From Lepus europaeus (lineage: Eukaryota > Chordata > Mammalia > Lagomorpha > Leporidae): DNA of 64,000 bases. The notes beneath the pieces are model-generated. The model searched no databases. It was given only the letters and a program-made list of their open reading frames with translations, and was not told the DNA's origin. Where the stretch lies: positions 132,900,996 through 132,964,995 of the forward strand of contig NC_084829.1 in NCBI RefSeq assembly GCF_033115175.1, read 5' to 3'. Below are positions 1-11,599 of the stretch, one piece after another. The translations under genes and the position numbers were made by a program. Position 1 is the first letter of the stretch; the number at the start of each line of letters is the position of its first letter.

Positions 1-289
1 CAATAAAGACAAAAATGAAAATAAATTCTGTAGCTCAAAATTCTAATAGTTGAAATAAAAGTTCATGAGAGAGATTCAAAGACAGATTGAGCAGCAGAAT
101 AAAGAATCAATGAACTCAATAACAAAATGAAATATGATTCAAAAATGAGCAAAAACTTGAATACATATTTCTCCAAAGAATGTACACAAATAAGTAACAA
201 GCACATGAAACTATGCTCAGCAGACTAATTATTAGAGAAATGCAATCAAAACCATGAGATACCACTTTACACCCATTAGGATGGCTACT
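1..289 (+). mobile_element. Old L1 fragment, ORF2 3' region (first piece)
   Basis: Matches the L1 ORF2 stretch around [14 protein letters not shown] / MRYHFTPIRMA in sense orientation, strongly diverged. It resumes at 3448-3474 and 3816-4495 on the far side of a younger L1 and a SINE. Confidence 0.7.
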
Positions 290-3200
290 ATTTTTTATTA
301 AACTTTTATTTAATGAATATAAATTTCCAAAGTACAGCTTATGTGTTACAATGGCTTCCCCCCCCATAACTTCCCTCCCACCCACAACCCTCCACTTTCC
401 CGCTCCCTCTCCCCTTCCATTCACATCAAGATTCATTTTCTATTCTCTTTATATACAGAAGATCAGTTTAGTATATATTAGGTAACGATTTCAACAGTTT
501 GCCCCCATATAGCAACACAAAGTGAAAAAAAATACTGTTGGAGTACTAGTTATAGCATTAAATAAGAGTGTACAGCACATTAAAGACAGAGATCCTACAT
601 AATATTTTTTTTTAAAATTAATTAATTTTCTATACCATTTCCAATTAACACCAGGGTTTTTTTTTTCATTTCCAATTATCTTTATATACAGAAGATCGAT
701 TCAGTATATAATTAGTAAAGATCTCATCAGTTTGTACCCACGCAGAAACACAAAGTGTAAAAATACTGTTTCAGTACTAGTTATAGCATCACTTCACATT
801 GGACAACACATTAAGGATAGATCCCACATGGGATGTAAGTACACAGTGACTCCTGTTGCTGACTTAACAATTTGACACTCCTGTTCATGGCATCAGTAAT
901 CTCCCTAGGCTCTAGTCATGAGTTGCCAGGGCTATGGAAGCCTTTAGAGTTTGCTGACTTTGATCTTATCCCAATAGGGTCATAGTCAAAGTGGAAGTTC
1001 TCTCCTCCCTTCAGAGAAAGGTACCTCCTTCTTTGATGGCCCCGTTCTTTCCACTGGGATCTCACTCACAGAGATCTTTCATTTAGGTCTTCTTCTTCTT
1101 TTTTTTTTTTTTCTTTTCCATAGTATCTTGGCTTTCCATGCCAACAATACTCTCATGGGCTCTTCAGCCAGATCCGAATGCCTTAAGGGCTGATTCTGAG
1201 GCCAGAGAGTTGTTTAGGACGTCTGCCATCCTATGAGTCTGCTGTGTATCCCACTTCCCATGTTGGATCTTTCTCTCCCTTTTTCATTCTATCAGTTAGT
1301 ATTAGCAGACACTTGTCTTGTTTGTGTGATCCCTATGATTCTTTGACCTATCAGAGCCATCGATTGTGAACTGAAATTGATCACTTGGACTAGTGAGATG
1401 GCATTGGTACATGCCACCTTGATGGGATTGTATTGGAATCCCCTGGCACATTTCTAACTCCATCATTTGGGGCAAGTCTGATTGTGCATGTCCCAAATTG
1501 TACATCTCCTCCCTCTCTTTTTCCACTCTTAAATTTAACAGGGATCATTTTTCAGTTAAAATTTAAACACCTAAGAATAATTGTGTGTTAATTACAGAGT
1601 TCAACCACTAGTACTAGAACAACAACAACAACAACAAATACTAAAAAGGATAAAGTATTACATGGTACATCTAGAGTCAGGACAAGAGCTGATCAGATCA
1701 TTGTTTCTTATAGTGTCCATTTTACTTCAACAGGTTTCCCCTTTGGTGCTCAGTTGTCGCCGATCAGGGAAAACAAATGATATTTGTCTCTTTGGGACTG
1801 GCTTAATTCACTCAGCATGATGCTTTCCAGATTCCTCCATCTTGTTGCAAATGACTGGGTTTCATTGCTCCTTACTGCTGTATAGTATTCTATGGAGTAC
1901 ATGTCCCATAATTTCTTTATCCAATCTACTGTTGATGGGCATTTGGGTTGGTTCCAGGTCTTAGCTATTGTGAATTGAGCTGCAATAAACATTAATGTGC
2001 AGATGGCTTTTTTATTAGCCAAATTAAGTTCCTTTGGGTAAATTCCAAGGAGTGGGATGGCTGGGTTGTATGGTAGGGTTATGTTCAGGTTTCTGAGGAA
2101 TCTCCAGACAGACTTCCATAGTGGCTTAACCAGTTTGCATTCCCACCAACCGTGGGTTAGTGTCCCTTTTTCCCCACATCCTCTCCAGCATCTATTGTTG
2201 GTAGATTTCTGAATGTGAGCCATTCTCACCGGGGTGAGGTGAAACTTCATTGTGGTTTTGATTTGCATTTCTCTGATTGCTAGTGATCTTGAACATTTTT
2301 TCATGTGTCTGTTGGCCATTTGGATTTCTTCTTTCGAAAAATGTCTATTGAGGTCCTTGGCCCATCTCTTAAGTGGGTTGTTTGTTTTGTTGTTGTGGAT
2401 TTTCTTGATTTCTTTGTAGATTCTGGTTATCAACCCTTTATCTGTTGTATAGTTTGCAAATATTTTTTCCCATTCTGTTGGTGGCCTCTTCACTTTGCTG
2501 ACTATTTCTTTTGAAGTACAAAAACTTCTCAATTTGATTCAATCCCAAATGTTAATTTTGGTTTTGACTGCCTGTGCTCCTGGGGTCTTTTCCAAGAAGT
2601 CTTTGCCTGTACCTATATCTTGCAGGGTTTCTCCAATGCTCTCTAACAATTTGATGGTTTCAGGTCGTAGATTTAAGTCTTTAATCCATGTTGAGTGAAT
2701 TTTTGTGTAAGGTGAAAGGTATGGGTCTTGCTTCAAGCTTCTGCACGTGGAAATCCAATTTTCCCAGCACCATTTATTGAATAGGCTGTCCTTATTCCAG
2801 GGATTAGTTTTGGGTCTTTGATCAAATATAAGTTGGCTGTTGATGTTTGGATTGATTTCTGGTGTTTCTATTCTGTTCCATTGGTCTATCCACCTGTTTC
2901 TGTACCAGTACCATGCTACTAAGAGACTACTGGAACTCATCGAAGAGTTTGGCAAAGTAGCAGGATATAAAATCAATGCACAAAAATCAACGGCCTTTGT
3001 ATACACAGGGAATGCCACGGCTAAGGAAGAACTTCTAAGATCAATCCCATTCACAATAGCTACAAAAACAATCAAATACCTTGGAATAAACTTAACCAAA
3101 GACGTTAAAGATCTCTACGATGAAAACTACAAAACCTCACAGAAAGAAATAGAAGAGGATACCAAAAAATGGAGAAATCTTCCATGCTCATGGATTGGAA

Positions 3201-3447
3201 GAATCAATATCATCAAAATGTCTATTCTCCCAAAAGCAATTTATACATTCAATGCAATACCAATCAAGATACCGAAGACCTTCTTCTCAGATCTGGAAAA
3301 AAATGATGCTGAAATTCATATGGAGACACATAAGACCTCGAATAGCCAAAGCAATCTTGTACAACAAAAACAAAGCCGGAGGCATCACAATACCAGATTT
3401 CAGGACATACTACAGGGCAGTTATTATCAAAACAGCATGGTACTGGT
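290..3447 (-). mobile_element. Younger rabbit L1, 5' truncated with inverted 5' part
   Basis: From right to left on the minus strand: ORF2 from about 2915 to 1760 (for example [20 protein letters not shown]), then the long L1 3' UTR to about 290. The part 2920-3447 is the next upstream ORF2 segment but in plus orientation ([19 protein letters not shown], then [18 protein letters not shown]), meeting the minus part at the same ORF2 point (both reach TGGTACTGG). A 12-bp direct repeat AGGATGGCTACT at 278-289 and 3448-3459 is the target-site duplication. This is the twin-priming structure. Frames in ORF2 are broken. Confidence 0.9.
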
Positions 3448-4495
3448 AGGATGGCTACTCTTAAAAACAAAACAGGGGCCGGCGCCCTGGCTCACTTGGC
3501 TAATCCTCCGCCTGCGGTGCCGGCATCCCATATGGGCGCTGGGTTCTAGTCCCGGTTGCCCCTCTTCCAGTCAAGCTCTCTGCTGTGGCCCGAGAGGGCA
3601 GTGGAGGATGGCCCAAGTGCTTGGGCCCCTGCACCCACATGGGAGACCAGGAGGAAGCACCTGGCTCCTGGCTTCGGATCGGCGCAGCGGCCATTTGGGG
3701 GGTGAACCAATGGAAGGAAGACCTTTCTCTCTCTCTCTCTCTTTCTCTATCTCTCACTCACTTTCTATAACTCTACCTGTCAAATAAATTTAAAAAAAGA
3801 AAAAAAATAAGAAAATAACATGAATTTACCAGGATGCAGACATATTGAAATCCTTGTGCACTGTTGTTGGGAAATAAAATGGTACAGCCACTGTGCAAAA
3901 CAGTTTGATTGCGTTTTAAAATTTAAAAATGGAACTGCCATATGATCCAGCAATTCCTTTCTGGGTATATACACAAAAAGATTGAAAGCAGGGTGTCAAA
4001 GTGCTATCTCTATGCCCATGTTCATAGCTGCACTACTCAAAAGAGCTAAAAAGTAGAAACAACCCAAATGATCATCTGTGAATGAGTGGATACCAAGTGT
4101 GTGGTATATACACACATGAAACATTATTCAGCATTTAGAAAGAAGGAGATACTCACATATACTATAATATGAACAAAACTTGAGGACATTATTCTAGGAG
4201 AAATTAATCATTAAAAACACAAATACTGTTTGGTACTTATATGAAGTACATAGAGCAAATTTATAAAGACAGAAAGTAGAATATGGTTTCCAGGGACTAG
4301 GATGGGGAGGGCATGGGGGAGTATTATTTAGATTTGGAGTTTGAGTTTTGTAAAATGGAAGTTTCTGGAGATGGAAGGTGGTTGCAAAACAATATGATGT
4401 GCTAAATACCACTAAACTATACCCTTAGAAATGGTTATGATACTAAATTCTATGTTGTATGTGCTTTCCCACAATTAAAAGATTTGGAGAAGAAA
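3448..4495 (+). mobile_element. Old L1 fragment, continuation of 1-289
   Basis: After the target duplication the old L1 continues: end of ORF2 (TGGTACAGCCACTGTGCAAA, CCATATGATCCAGCAATTCC) and probable 3' UTR to about 4495. It is interrupted by the SINE at 3475-3815. Confidence 0.7.
3475..3815 (+). mobile_element. C-repeat SINE, +
   Basis: Near full length: GGGGCCGGCGCCC head, CT run at 3725-3760, CAAATAAATTT tail. It sits in the old L1. Confidence 0.95.
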
Positions 4496-4529
4496 AGCTT
4501 GGAGGTAAGATGGAAGCCAATGAAACCTT

Positions 4530-5070
4530 ATGAAATCTTCCTGCTACCTAACTGCCTCTGTCTCCTATTCTTCTCCCCCAACACTCACTTCATTTCAACC
4601 ACACCAATTTTGTTGTTCCTCACAATCTAGACACATACTCTGTTCACAGAATCTTGGAGGCTAGAATTTCCTTGGCCTGGAATACTTAATACTGATATGA
4701 CCTACTCTCCCTTCCTTCAATTCTTTGCTTAAGCATCACTCTAAAGCACTCTGATGATGTAGTAAAAATTTCAACCCCATGCTTGCCACTGTATTAACCC
4801 TTCCTGTGGTATTTTCTCCATGACCTACAATTTACCTCCATCTCATATCATAGATAGGTAGCTAGATGATAGTTACCCGGATAAAGATAGATAGCTGGGT
4901 AATTATCTTTTTTCCAGTTATCTACTATCTCTCCACAATAACATATAAACTCAAGAAGGACAGAGTTTTTTTAGTGTTTTGTTCATTCAGTTGCTGAGAA
5001 CAGTACATGGACGTATTAGATACTCCCCCCAAACTTTTGAATAAAGGATTGAAGGAAAAAATGAAATAAA
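4530..5070 (+). mobile_element. LINE-2 (L2) 3' end fragment
   Basis: Resembles the L2 3' region: TTCCTTGGCCTGGAATACT, the block about a CACTC/TCATC feature of the UTR, CAAGAAGGACAGAG and the terminal TTGAATAAAGGATTGAAGG. Old and diverged. Confidence 0.55.
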
Positions 5071-5227
5071 GAAATGAAGAAAACTATCATTAGTTCATGG
5101 AAAATGTGAAGAGGCAACAAGGATCCTTGAGATGAACAAATGGAGCCTCCTAATGGGGATATTGAGGTTTTTGGATATTTGGCACTAGGAAAGGCTGTTC
5201 TAAAACAAATCACTTATAATGGAACTG

Positions 5228-5588
5228 GTTTTTTTGTTTGTTTGTTTGTTTTTTTGACAGGCAGAGTGGACAGTGAGAGAGAGAGAGACAGAGAGAAAGG
5301 TCTTCCTTTTCCACTGGTTCACCCTCCAATGGCTGCCGTGGCCAGTGCACTGCAGCCGGCGCACCGCGCTGATCCGAAGGCAGGAGCCAGGTGCTTATCC
5401 TAGTCTCCCATGGGATGCAGGGCCCAAGCACTTGGGCCATCCTCCTCTGCACTCCCGGGCCACAGCAGAGAGCTGGCCTGGAAGAGGGGCAACCGGGACA
5501 GAATCCGGTGCCCCAACCGGGACTAGAACCTGGTGTGCTGGCGCTGCAAGGCGGAGGATTAGCCTATTGAGCCACGGTGCCAGCCCTA
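5228..5588 (-). mobile_element. C-repeat SINE, -
   Basis: Full length. Perfect 16-bp target duplication ACTTATAATGGAACTG at 5212-5227 and 5589-5604. Confidence 0.97.
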
Positions 5589-5739
5589 ACTTATAATGGA
5601 ACTGATAATAGAATTCTAGTCTTTTAGACGTGGTAGAGTCATCTTGGGAGAGAGTAAAATAAGAGATAATTAAGACACAATTAAATTTGAAATAAATGAA
5701 TTATTAAGGTAAACAACATTGAACATTTTCTTTCTTTTT

Positions 5740-7225
5740 TTAAATATTTATTTAATGAATATAAATTTCCAGTGTACAGCTTATGGACTACAATGGCTTC
5801 CCCCCCCATAACTTCCCTCCCACCCGCAACCCTCCCTTTTCCCGCTCCCTCTCCCCTTCCATTCACATCAAGATTCATTTTCAATTCTCTTTATATACAG
5901 AAGATCAGTTTAGCATATATTAAGTAAAGGTTTCAACAGTTTGCACCCACATAGAAACACAAAGTGAAAAATACTGTTGGAGTACTAGTTATAGCATTAA
6001 ATCACAATGTACAGCACATTAGGACAGAGATCCTACATGAGGAGTAAGTATACAGTGACTCCTGTTGTTGACTTAACAAATTGACACTCTTGTTTATGGC
6101 ATCAGTAATCCCCCTAGGCTCTTATCACGAGTAGCCAAGGCTATGGAAGCCTTTTGAGTTCACCAACTCTGATCATATTTAGACAAGGTCATAGTCAAAG
6201 TGGAAGTTCTCTCCTCCCTTCAGAGAAAAGTACCTCCTTCTTTGATGACCTGTTCTTTCCACTGGGATCTCACTCACAGAGATTTTTCATTTAGGTCATT
6301 TTTTTTTTTTTTTTGCCAGAGTGTCTTGGCTTTCCATGCCTAAAATGCTCTCATGGGCTTTTCAGCCGGATCCGCATGCCTTAAGGGCTGATTCTGAGGC
6401 CAGAGTGCTGTTTAGGACATCTGCCATTCTATGAGTCTGCTGTGTATCTCGCTTCCCCTGTTGGATCATTCTCTCCCTTTTTTATTCTATCCGTTAGTAT
6501 TTGCAGCCACTAGTCTTGTTTATGTGATCCCTTTGGCTCTTAGTCCTATCATTACGATCAATTGTGAACAGAAATTGATAATTTGGACTAGTGAGATGGC
6601 ATTGGTACATGCCACTTTGATGGGATTGAATTGGAATTCCCTGGTATGTTTCTAACTCTACCGTTTGGGGCAAGTCAGCTTGAGCATGTCCCAAATTGCA
6701 CATCTCTTCCCTCTCTTATTCCCAACGATCACTTTTCAGTTAAGTTTCAACACTTAATAATAACTGTGTATTGATTACAGTATTCAACCAAAAGTATTAA
6801 GTAGAACAAATAAAAAATACTAAGAGGGATACCGTATTAAGTTGTTCATCAACAGTCAGGACAAGGGCTGATCAAGTCATTGTTTCTCATAGTGTCCATT
6901 TCACTTTAACAAGTTTCCTTTTTGGTGCTCGGTTAGTTGTCACTGATCAGGGAGAACATATGATATTTGTCCCTTTGGGACTGGCTTATTTCACTCAGCA
7001 TAATGTTTTCCAAATTCCTAACAGGGGTCATTTTTCAGTTAAAGTTTAAACACCTAAGAATATTTGTGTGTTAATTACAGAGTTCAACCACTAGCACTAG
7101 AACAACAACAACAAAAAATACTAAAATGGATAAAGTATTACATTGTACATCAACAGTCAGGACAAGAGCTGATCAAGTCACTGTTTCTCATAGTGTCCAT
7201 TTCACTTCAACGGGTTTCCCCTTTT
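5740..7225 (-). mobile_element. Rabbit L1 3' end with internal partial duplication
   Basis: Minus-strand L1 3' UTR parallel to 300-1830. It reaches the ORF2 end near 7018, then the segment matching 1533-1745 appears again at 7021-7225, so about 200 bp near the ORF2/UTR boundary are present twice. Confidence 0.85.
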
Positions 7226-7343
7226 CAAAATCAAGGTGTTTCTATTAGTAGCTACAACAGTTAGTATGTGTGGTTTAGAGAGCAATTTCAAAACAGGAAC
7301 TGTCAATATAGTCTTAGCCATAGTGAAACAAAGAAGTGTGTTA

Positions 7344-7730
7344 GGGCCAGCTTTGTGGCATAGCAGGTTAAGCTACAGCCAATGTCCCATATGAGAGCCA
7401 GTTTGAGTCCTATGTGCTCCATTTCCAATCCAACTCCCTGCTAATGGACCTGAGAAAACAGCAGAGTATGACCCAAGTGCTTGGGTTCCTGCAGTCATGT
7501 GGGAGACGCAGAAGAAGCCATGGCATCTGGCTTCAACCTGGCCTAGTTCCAGCTGTTGCAGTCATTTGGGGAGTGACCCAGCAGATGGAAGATTCTCTCT
7601 CACTATCTCTCTCTTTCTCTCTGTAATTCTGAGTTTCAAATAAATCTTAAAAAGAAAGAAAGAGGAAAGAAAGGAAGAAAAAGAAAGAGAGAAAAAGAAA
7701 GAGAGAGAGAGAGGGAAAGAAAGAAATGGT
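7344..7730 (+). mobile_element. C-repeat SINE, +, with long purine tail
   Basis: GGGCCAGCTTTGTGGCATAGC head; tail expanded to GAAA/GA-rich sequence at 7650-7728. Confidence 0.9.
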
Positions 7731-7881
7731 GTTAACTGCTTCACTTAAATGTATAAAATATTGGTTTGCTTACATCAGAATGGCTAGTGCTACTTTCATC
7801 ACATTGCATATTTCTTCATTCTAGATCTGATTTGCACCACTCACTTCCCCGTCATATTACCTCCTAACAATCAATTTAATT

Positions 7882-8234
7882 TTTTAAAGATTTTTAAATT
7901 TTATTTTAAATACAGAGTTTCAGAGAGAAGGAGGAGGAAAGGGAGGAAAGGGGAAGAGGAGAAGGAAAAGAAGACCTTCAGTCTGCTAGTTCAGTCTCCA
8001 AGTAGCTGCAACAAGCTGGGGCTATGCCAGGCTGATGCCAGCAGTCTGGAACTTCATCCTGGTCTCCCATGTGAGTGCAGGTGCTCAAGTACTTGGGCCA
8101 TCTTCTGCAGTCTTTCCAGGCGCATTGTCAGGGAGCTGGATCAGAAGTGGAGCAGCCAGGACACGAACTGGTTCCAATATGGGATGACAGCATTGCAGGT
8201 GTTGGCTTAACCTGCTACATCACAATGCTGCCCC
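7882..8234 (-). mobile_element. C-repeat SINE, -
   Basis: Diverged copy with A/G-rich replacement of the CT run. Target duplication AATCAATTTAAT / AATCAACTTAAT at 7870-7881 and 8235-8246. Confidence 0.88.
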
Positions 8235-8710
8235 AATCAACTTAATCTTTAAGGAGTTTAATATGTTAACCTCATCTCCTATGTTATCAATGAGAAAGGA
8301 AAATTATTAGCCCTAAACTGATGTGTGTCTCTATTTCACCCTTTATTGACACAGTTTTCAAATTACAGTCCCACACCGGGAAATGTTTTTCTGCTGACTG
8401 GCAAGGAGTCAGAGATGAAGGTCCTGTTTTTCTGTAACTACTCCTATGACCCTAAGCCAAGTTATACCTCTCCTCTTTCCAGCTCTTTCTCTCAATAGAA
8501 AGGTATCTACAAAGTTCCTTTTGAGCACTGATTTCTGTGATTTCATGATTCACATTCACTTTCCTAAGAAATACATTCACAGAGAAGGAAAAGAAACTAT
8601 CCTGAAACTTAGAGTTGATAGTGGATCTAAGCAACAACCATTAAGAAAATGTTCCCAAGTAATACAAGTTGATGTTTGTGATTGAATTTTTCACCATCTT
8701 ATTTCCTTAC

Positions 8711-8841
8711 CTGTTAGGATTATTACAAGGAATCCAGTTTACCTGAGGGTCTGGGATATCCTCCAAGTATGGGTAGAGAGATGCCCTGTTGAAATTCCAG
8801 CCATAAATACCATCTTCTGGGGTCACAATAATATGTGCACC
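8711..8841 (-). CDS. VNN1: VNN1 coding exon 2
   Basis: 131 nt, starts in phase 0 with GGT GCA CAT and ends with two bases (AG) of a split Arg codon. Contains TPEDGIYGW with the catalytic Glu. A C-repeat SINE lies only 33 bp upstream of its acceptor. Confidence 0.95.
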
Positions 8842-10823
8842 CTGTTAAAAAAAGTAGCTTAATTAAATACTTTTCTTTTCCTTCCTTCCTTCCTTCCTTC
8901 CTTCCTTCCTTCCTTCCTTCCTTCCTTCCTTCCTTCTTTCCTCCCTTCCTTCCTTCATTCCTCCCTTCATTCCTTCCTTCCTTTCTTTTTTCTTTTTTCT
9001 TTTTGACAGGCAGAGTTAGACAGTGAGAGAGAGAGACAGAGAGAAAGGTCTTCTTTCTGTTGGTTCACCCCCCAAATGGCTGCCACAGCCAGCGCACCGC
9101 GCTGATCCAAAGCCAGGAGCCAGGTGCCTCCTCCTGGTCTCCCATGCGGGTGCAGGGCCCAAGCACTTGGGCCATCCTCCACTGCCCTCCCAGGTCACCG
9201 GGCCACAGCAGAGAGCTGGACTAGAAGAGGAGCAACCAGGACAGAACCAGCGCCCCAACCGGGACTAGAACCCCGGGGTACCGGCGCCACAGGCAGAGGA
9301 TTAGCCTAGTGAGACATGGCACCTGACAAATACTTTTAAAATAGGCAAACAGTCAAGAGAGGGTCTGAAAGATGCACAGAGTGAATGAGTGGCTAAAAAC
9401 TACTGGGGTTTTGTTCTAACCTTCCAATCTTAGTCTTTTCTTATATTTATAATTTATTTTCTTTTCCCAAGAACTTTAGCTTTCCAATTCTTCATCACTG
9501 TTCCTGTGTGACTTTTTCATTTTTTGACAGACATTAAAAGTTTTCCAAGCCACTCATGATCTGTCTCCCATTGCAGCCGTTAAATATAAACCTAGTTCAT
9601 TCCATTTCAAACCCCTCCCTAAACTTTGGCCAGCTTCTGTGTCTGATTTTGCCAGGGTCAGAGCTGACTGATGATTCAACTTCTCTGTTTACTTCCTCTT
9701 CTGCTCCAACTGCCCCCTACAACAAGACCTGCAAGCATGAATCCTGTTCCTCAGAAGGAAAGGAGTTGCACACTGGTTACACGCACAGCACTTGGCTTAC
9801 AGGTGCTTCCTGCACTAACCTGGGCAACTTTGGGATGGAAAGGCACCTTGAAAGTTGCTGTGGCCTTTGGGAAGTACTTGGATTAAGAGTGTAAAAGAAT
9901 ATCAGAACCTTGGGAAGCTTTTTATATTTTAGTATAAATGAAAATATGTTGATTGATGGATATTAAATATGTATGTATTGGTGATTTCTATATATTTCAT
10001 GTATCTCAGGTCTGCAACTGATCTATGATATCTTAGGTTAACCACATTTGTAAATTATATTCTTACACTGTATGATTTGCTTTAAACTCAATACTTCATT
10101 CAATTCAAGGATTACTATGCACTAATAGATATACTCTTATCCTGAATGAACTATGCTGTATATAATACATATTAGTAAGTAAGTAGCTATGTAATTTGAA
10201 TGGTTTTAGGGTTAAAAACTTAGTTTTAAAAACTGCAAACTCTTAAGAGCACAAGACTACAGCAAAGCCACTAATACTCTAAGAATAACACCACTTCGCT
10301 GACCCATTTTGTCTTCCGTCTCCCTCTGGAGTGGCAAACAGGAACAAAGATTCTGAATTTACAACAAGTTCCTTAAAAGTCTGCTACTTCTTAAAGATTA
10401 TCAACATTTTCTCAACTTTGATCTCACTATTAGGAAAGGGTAATAATGTCCTTCCTCTGAAACTTTTGAGAGGAAAGTATGGTTCTAAGTTATAAAACAA
10501 AAATTCTTAGCTATCTTGATACATGCATCAATCCAAAGTATCATTGACTCACAATGAGCCTGTCTCCTGTCACCCTTTGGCACAGAAGGGAGCACATGAG
10601 AAAATGGTACCTGCTTGGCTGCTGACGTGATTGCTGCTTCCAGAAGATCCAGATTCCGATTCATTAATGCCAGTGCCTCTTCAGGAGACACGGGTGTTCC
10701 TGTGGTATTAGGCAATATCACCGCATGCTCATAAACAGCTGCAATGAAAGTATCCAGGGAGCTGGCCCTTAAGATACAGAGAACCAAAACTGCCACGTAA
10801 GTCGGCAACTGAGAGGCAATCAT
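8711..10823 (-). CDS. VNN1: VNN1, vanin 1 (pantetheinase), 5' part only: coding exons 1-2
   Basis: Vanins hydrolyse pantetheine to pantothenic acid and cysteamine; VNN1 is a GPI-anchored ectoenzyme in mammals. Two coding exons are seen, 10823..10611 and 8841..8711. Exon 1 (71 codons) encodes a signal peptide ([20 protein letters not shown]) followed by [15 protein letters not shown], the start of the nitrilase fold. Exon 2 begins [17 protein letters not shown], which contains the predicted catalytic Glu (residue 80; Glu79 in human VNN1), and ends [10 protein letters not shown]. The motifs [18 protein letters not shown] and PCNNPNR are closer to human VNN1 than to VNN2 or VNN3, and the place at the downstream end of the cluster fits VNN1. 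Splice sites are canonical (CAG|GTACC, AACAG|GG, AACAG|GTAAGG). Exons 3-7 with the Lys and Cys of the triad must lie left of position 1; I found no trace of them in 1-8710. The start is the only ATG in frame ahead of the signal peptide that sits just after a TATA box. Confidence 0.95.
8875..9327 (-). mobile_element. C-repeat SINE, -, with expanded (TTCC)n tail
   Basis: SINE body 9003-9327; its tail has become a TTCC repeat at 8880-8990. Target duplication AAATACTTTT at 8865-8874 and 9328-9337. It lies 33 bp upstream of the VNN1 exon 2 acceptor. Confidence 0.95.
9338..10610. other. Rest of VNN1 intron 1
   Basis: Single-copy looking sequence without a repeat I recognise. An open frame of 112 codons at 9556-9894 on the plus strand has no recognisable motif and is antisense to the gene. 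Confidence 0.5.
10611..10823 (-). CDS. VNN1: VNN1 coding exon 1
   Basis: 213 nt, phase 0, ATG at 10823..10821. It encodes the signal peptide and the first strand and helix of the nitrilase domain. Donor CAG|GTACCA. Confidence 0.95.
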
Positions 10824-10864
10824 GCTGAAGTCCAGCAACTGCTGACAAGCAGAGCCAGTCCTGA

Positions 10865-10872
10865 TATTTATA
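10865..10872 (-). promoter_or_regulatory. TATA box of VNN1
   Basis: TATAAATA on the minus strand, about 42 bp ahead of the VNN1 ATG. Transcription would start near 10840, giving a very short 5' leader. No equally good TATA motif is seen in front of VNN3 or VNN2. Confidence 0.6.
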
Positions 10873-11024
10873 GAGAGAGAACACAACAAATCACGTGGTT
10901 CCCAGAACTTAGTACCTTACAAATAAGTTGCAAAAGCAACTTGGTGACTTCATACGCTTCTTAAACAAAGGACCCTCCAGTGTTAACAGGGAGGATGTGT
11001 GACACTGAACTCAAGAAATGCCTT

Positions 11025-11445
11025 TCTATTTGGTTTCTTGGGCTGTCTGGCACAGCGCCGCAAACTGGTGGTGTAAACAACAGAAATGTGTTGTCACGGT
11101 TCTAAAAGTTAGAAGTCTCAGGGGAGGGGAGCAGCAGAGTTGGTTCCAGAAAACTGTGAGGGCTGGCATGTTCCCAGCTTCTCCCCTTGGCTTGTAGATA
11201 GCTATCTTCTCCGTGTGTGTGTCTTCAGATGGCATTCTCCCCATATGCATGTCTGTGTCCAAATTTCTCCCTTTTATAAGATCTCTAGTCATTGGATTTA
11301 GTGCCCACCATACTCTAGTATGACCTCTCCTTAACTGATTAGATCTGAAATGACATCACACAATCGTATTTCCAAATAAGGTCACTTTCTGAGTTTCTAG
11401 CAGTTGGGATTTCAATATACAAATTGTTGGAATTTGTGTCTTAGA
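11025..11445 (+). mobile_element. MLT1-type LTR fossil (ERVL-MaLR)
   Basis: Solo LTR remains recognised by the MLT1 landmarks CTTGGCTTGTAGATAGC, CTGTGTCCAAATTTCTCCC, TTTATAAGATC and CCAAATAAGGTCACTTTCTGA. Old, predating the lagomorph SINEs. Confidence 0.75.
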
Positions 11446-11599
11446 ACGTCAATACATAGCAGTGTATGCGATTTGAAGAATATATAGCTTTTGATTTTTT
11501 GAATTGTTATCGCTATCTTCATGCAAATACTTGAGCTCCAAGTTTTCATTGTTAGTTTCCTCAAAATGAGGAAACCAAGACCAGGAGGAATACAAAAGG

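Noticed and set aside
1750-2532. 260-codon open frame, possible gene
   Set aside because: It is the C-terminal part of L1 ORF2 in a truncated, inverted L1 copy.
8875-8995. TTCC array considered as a regulatory or CRISPR-like repeat
   Set aside because: No spacers; it is the expanded tail of a SINE.
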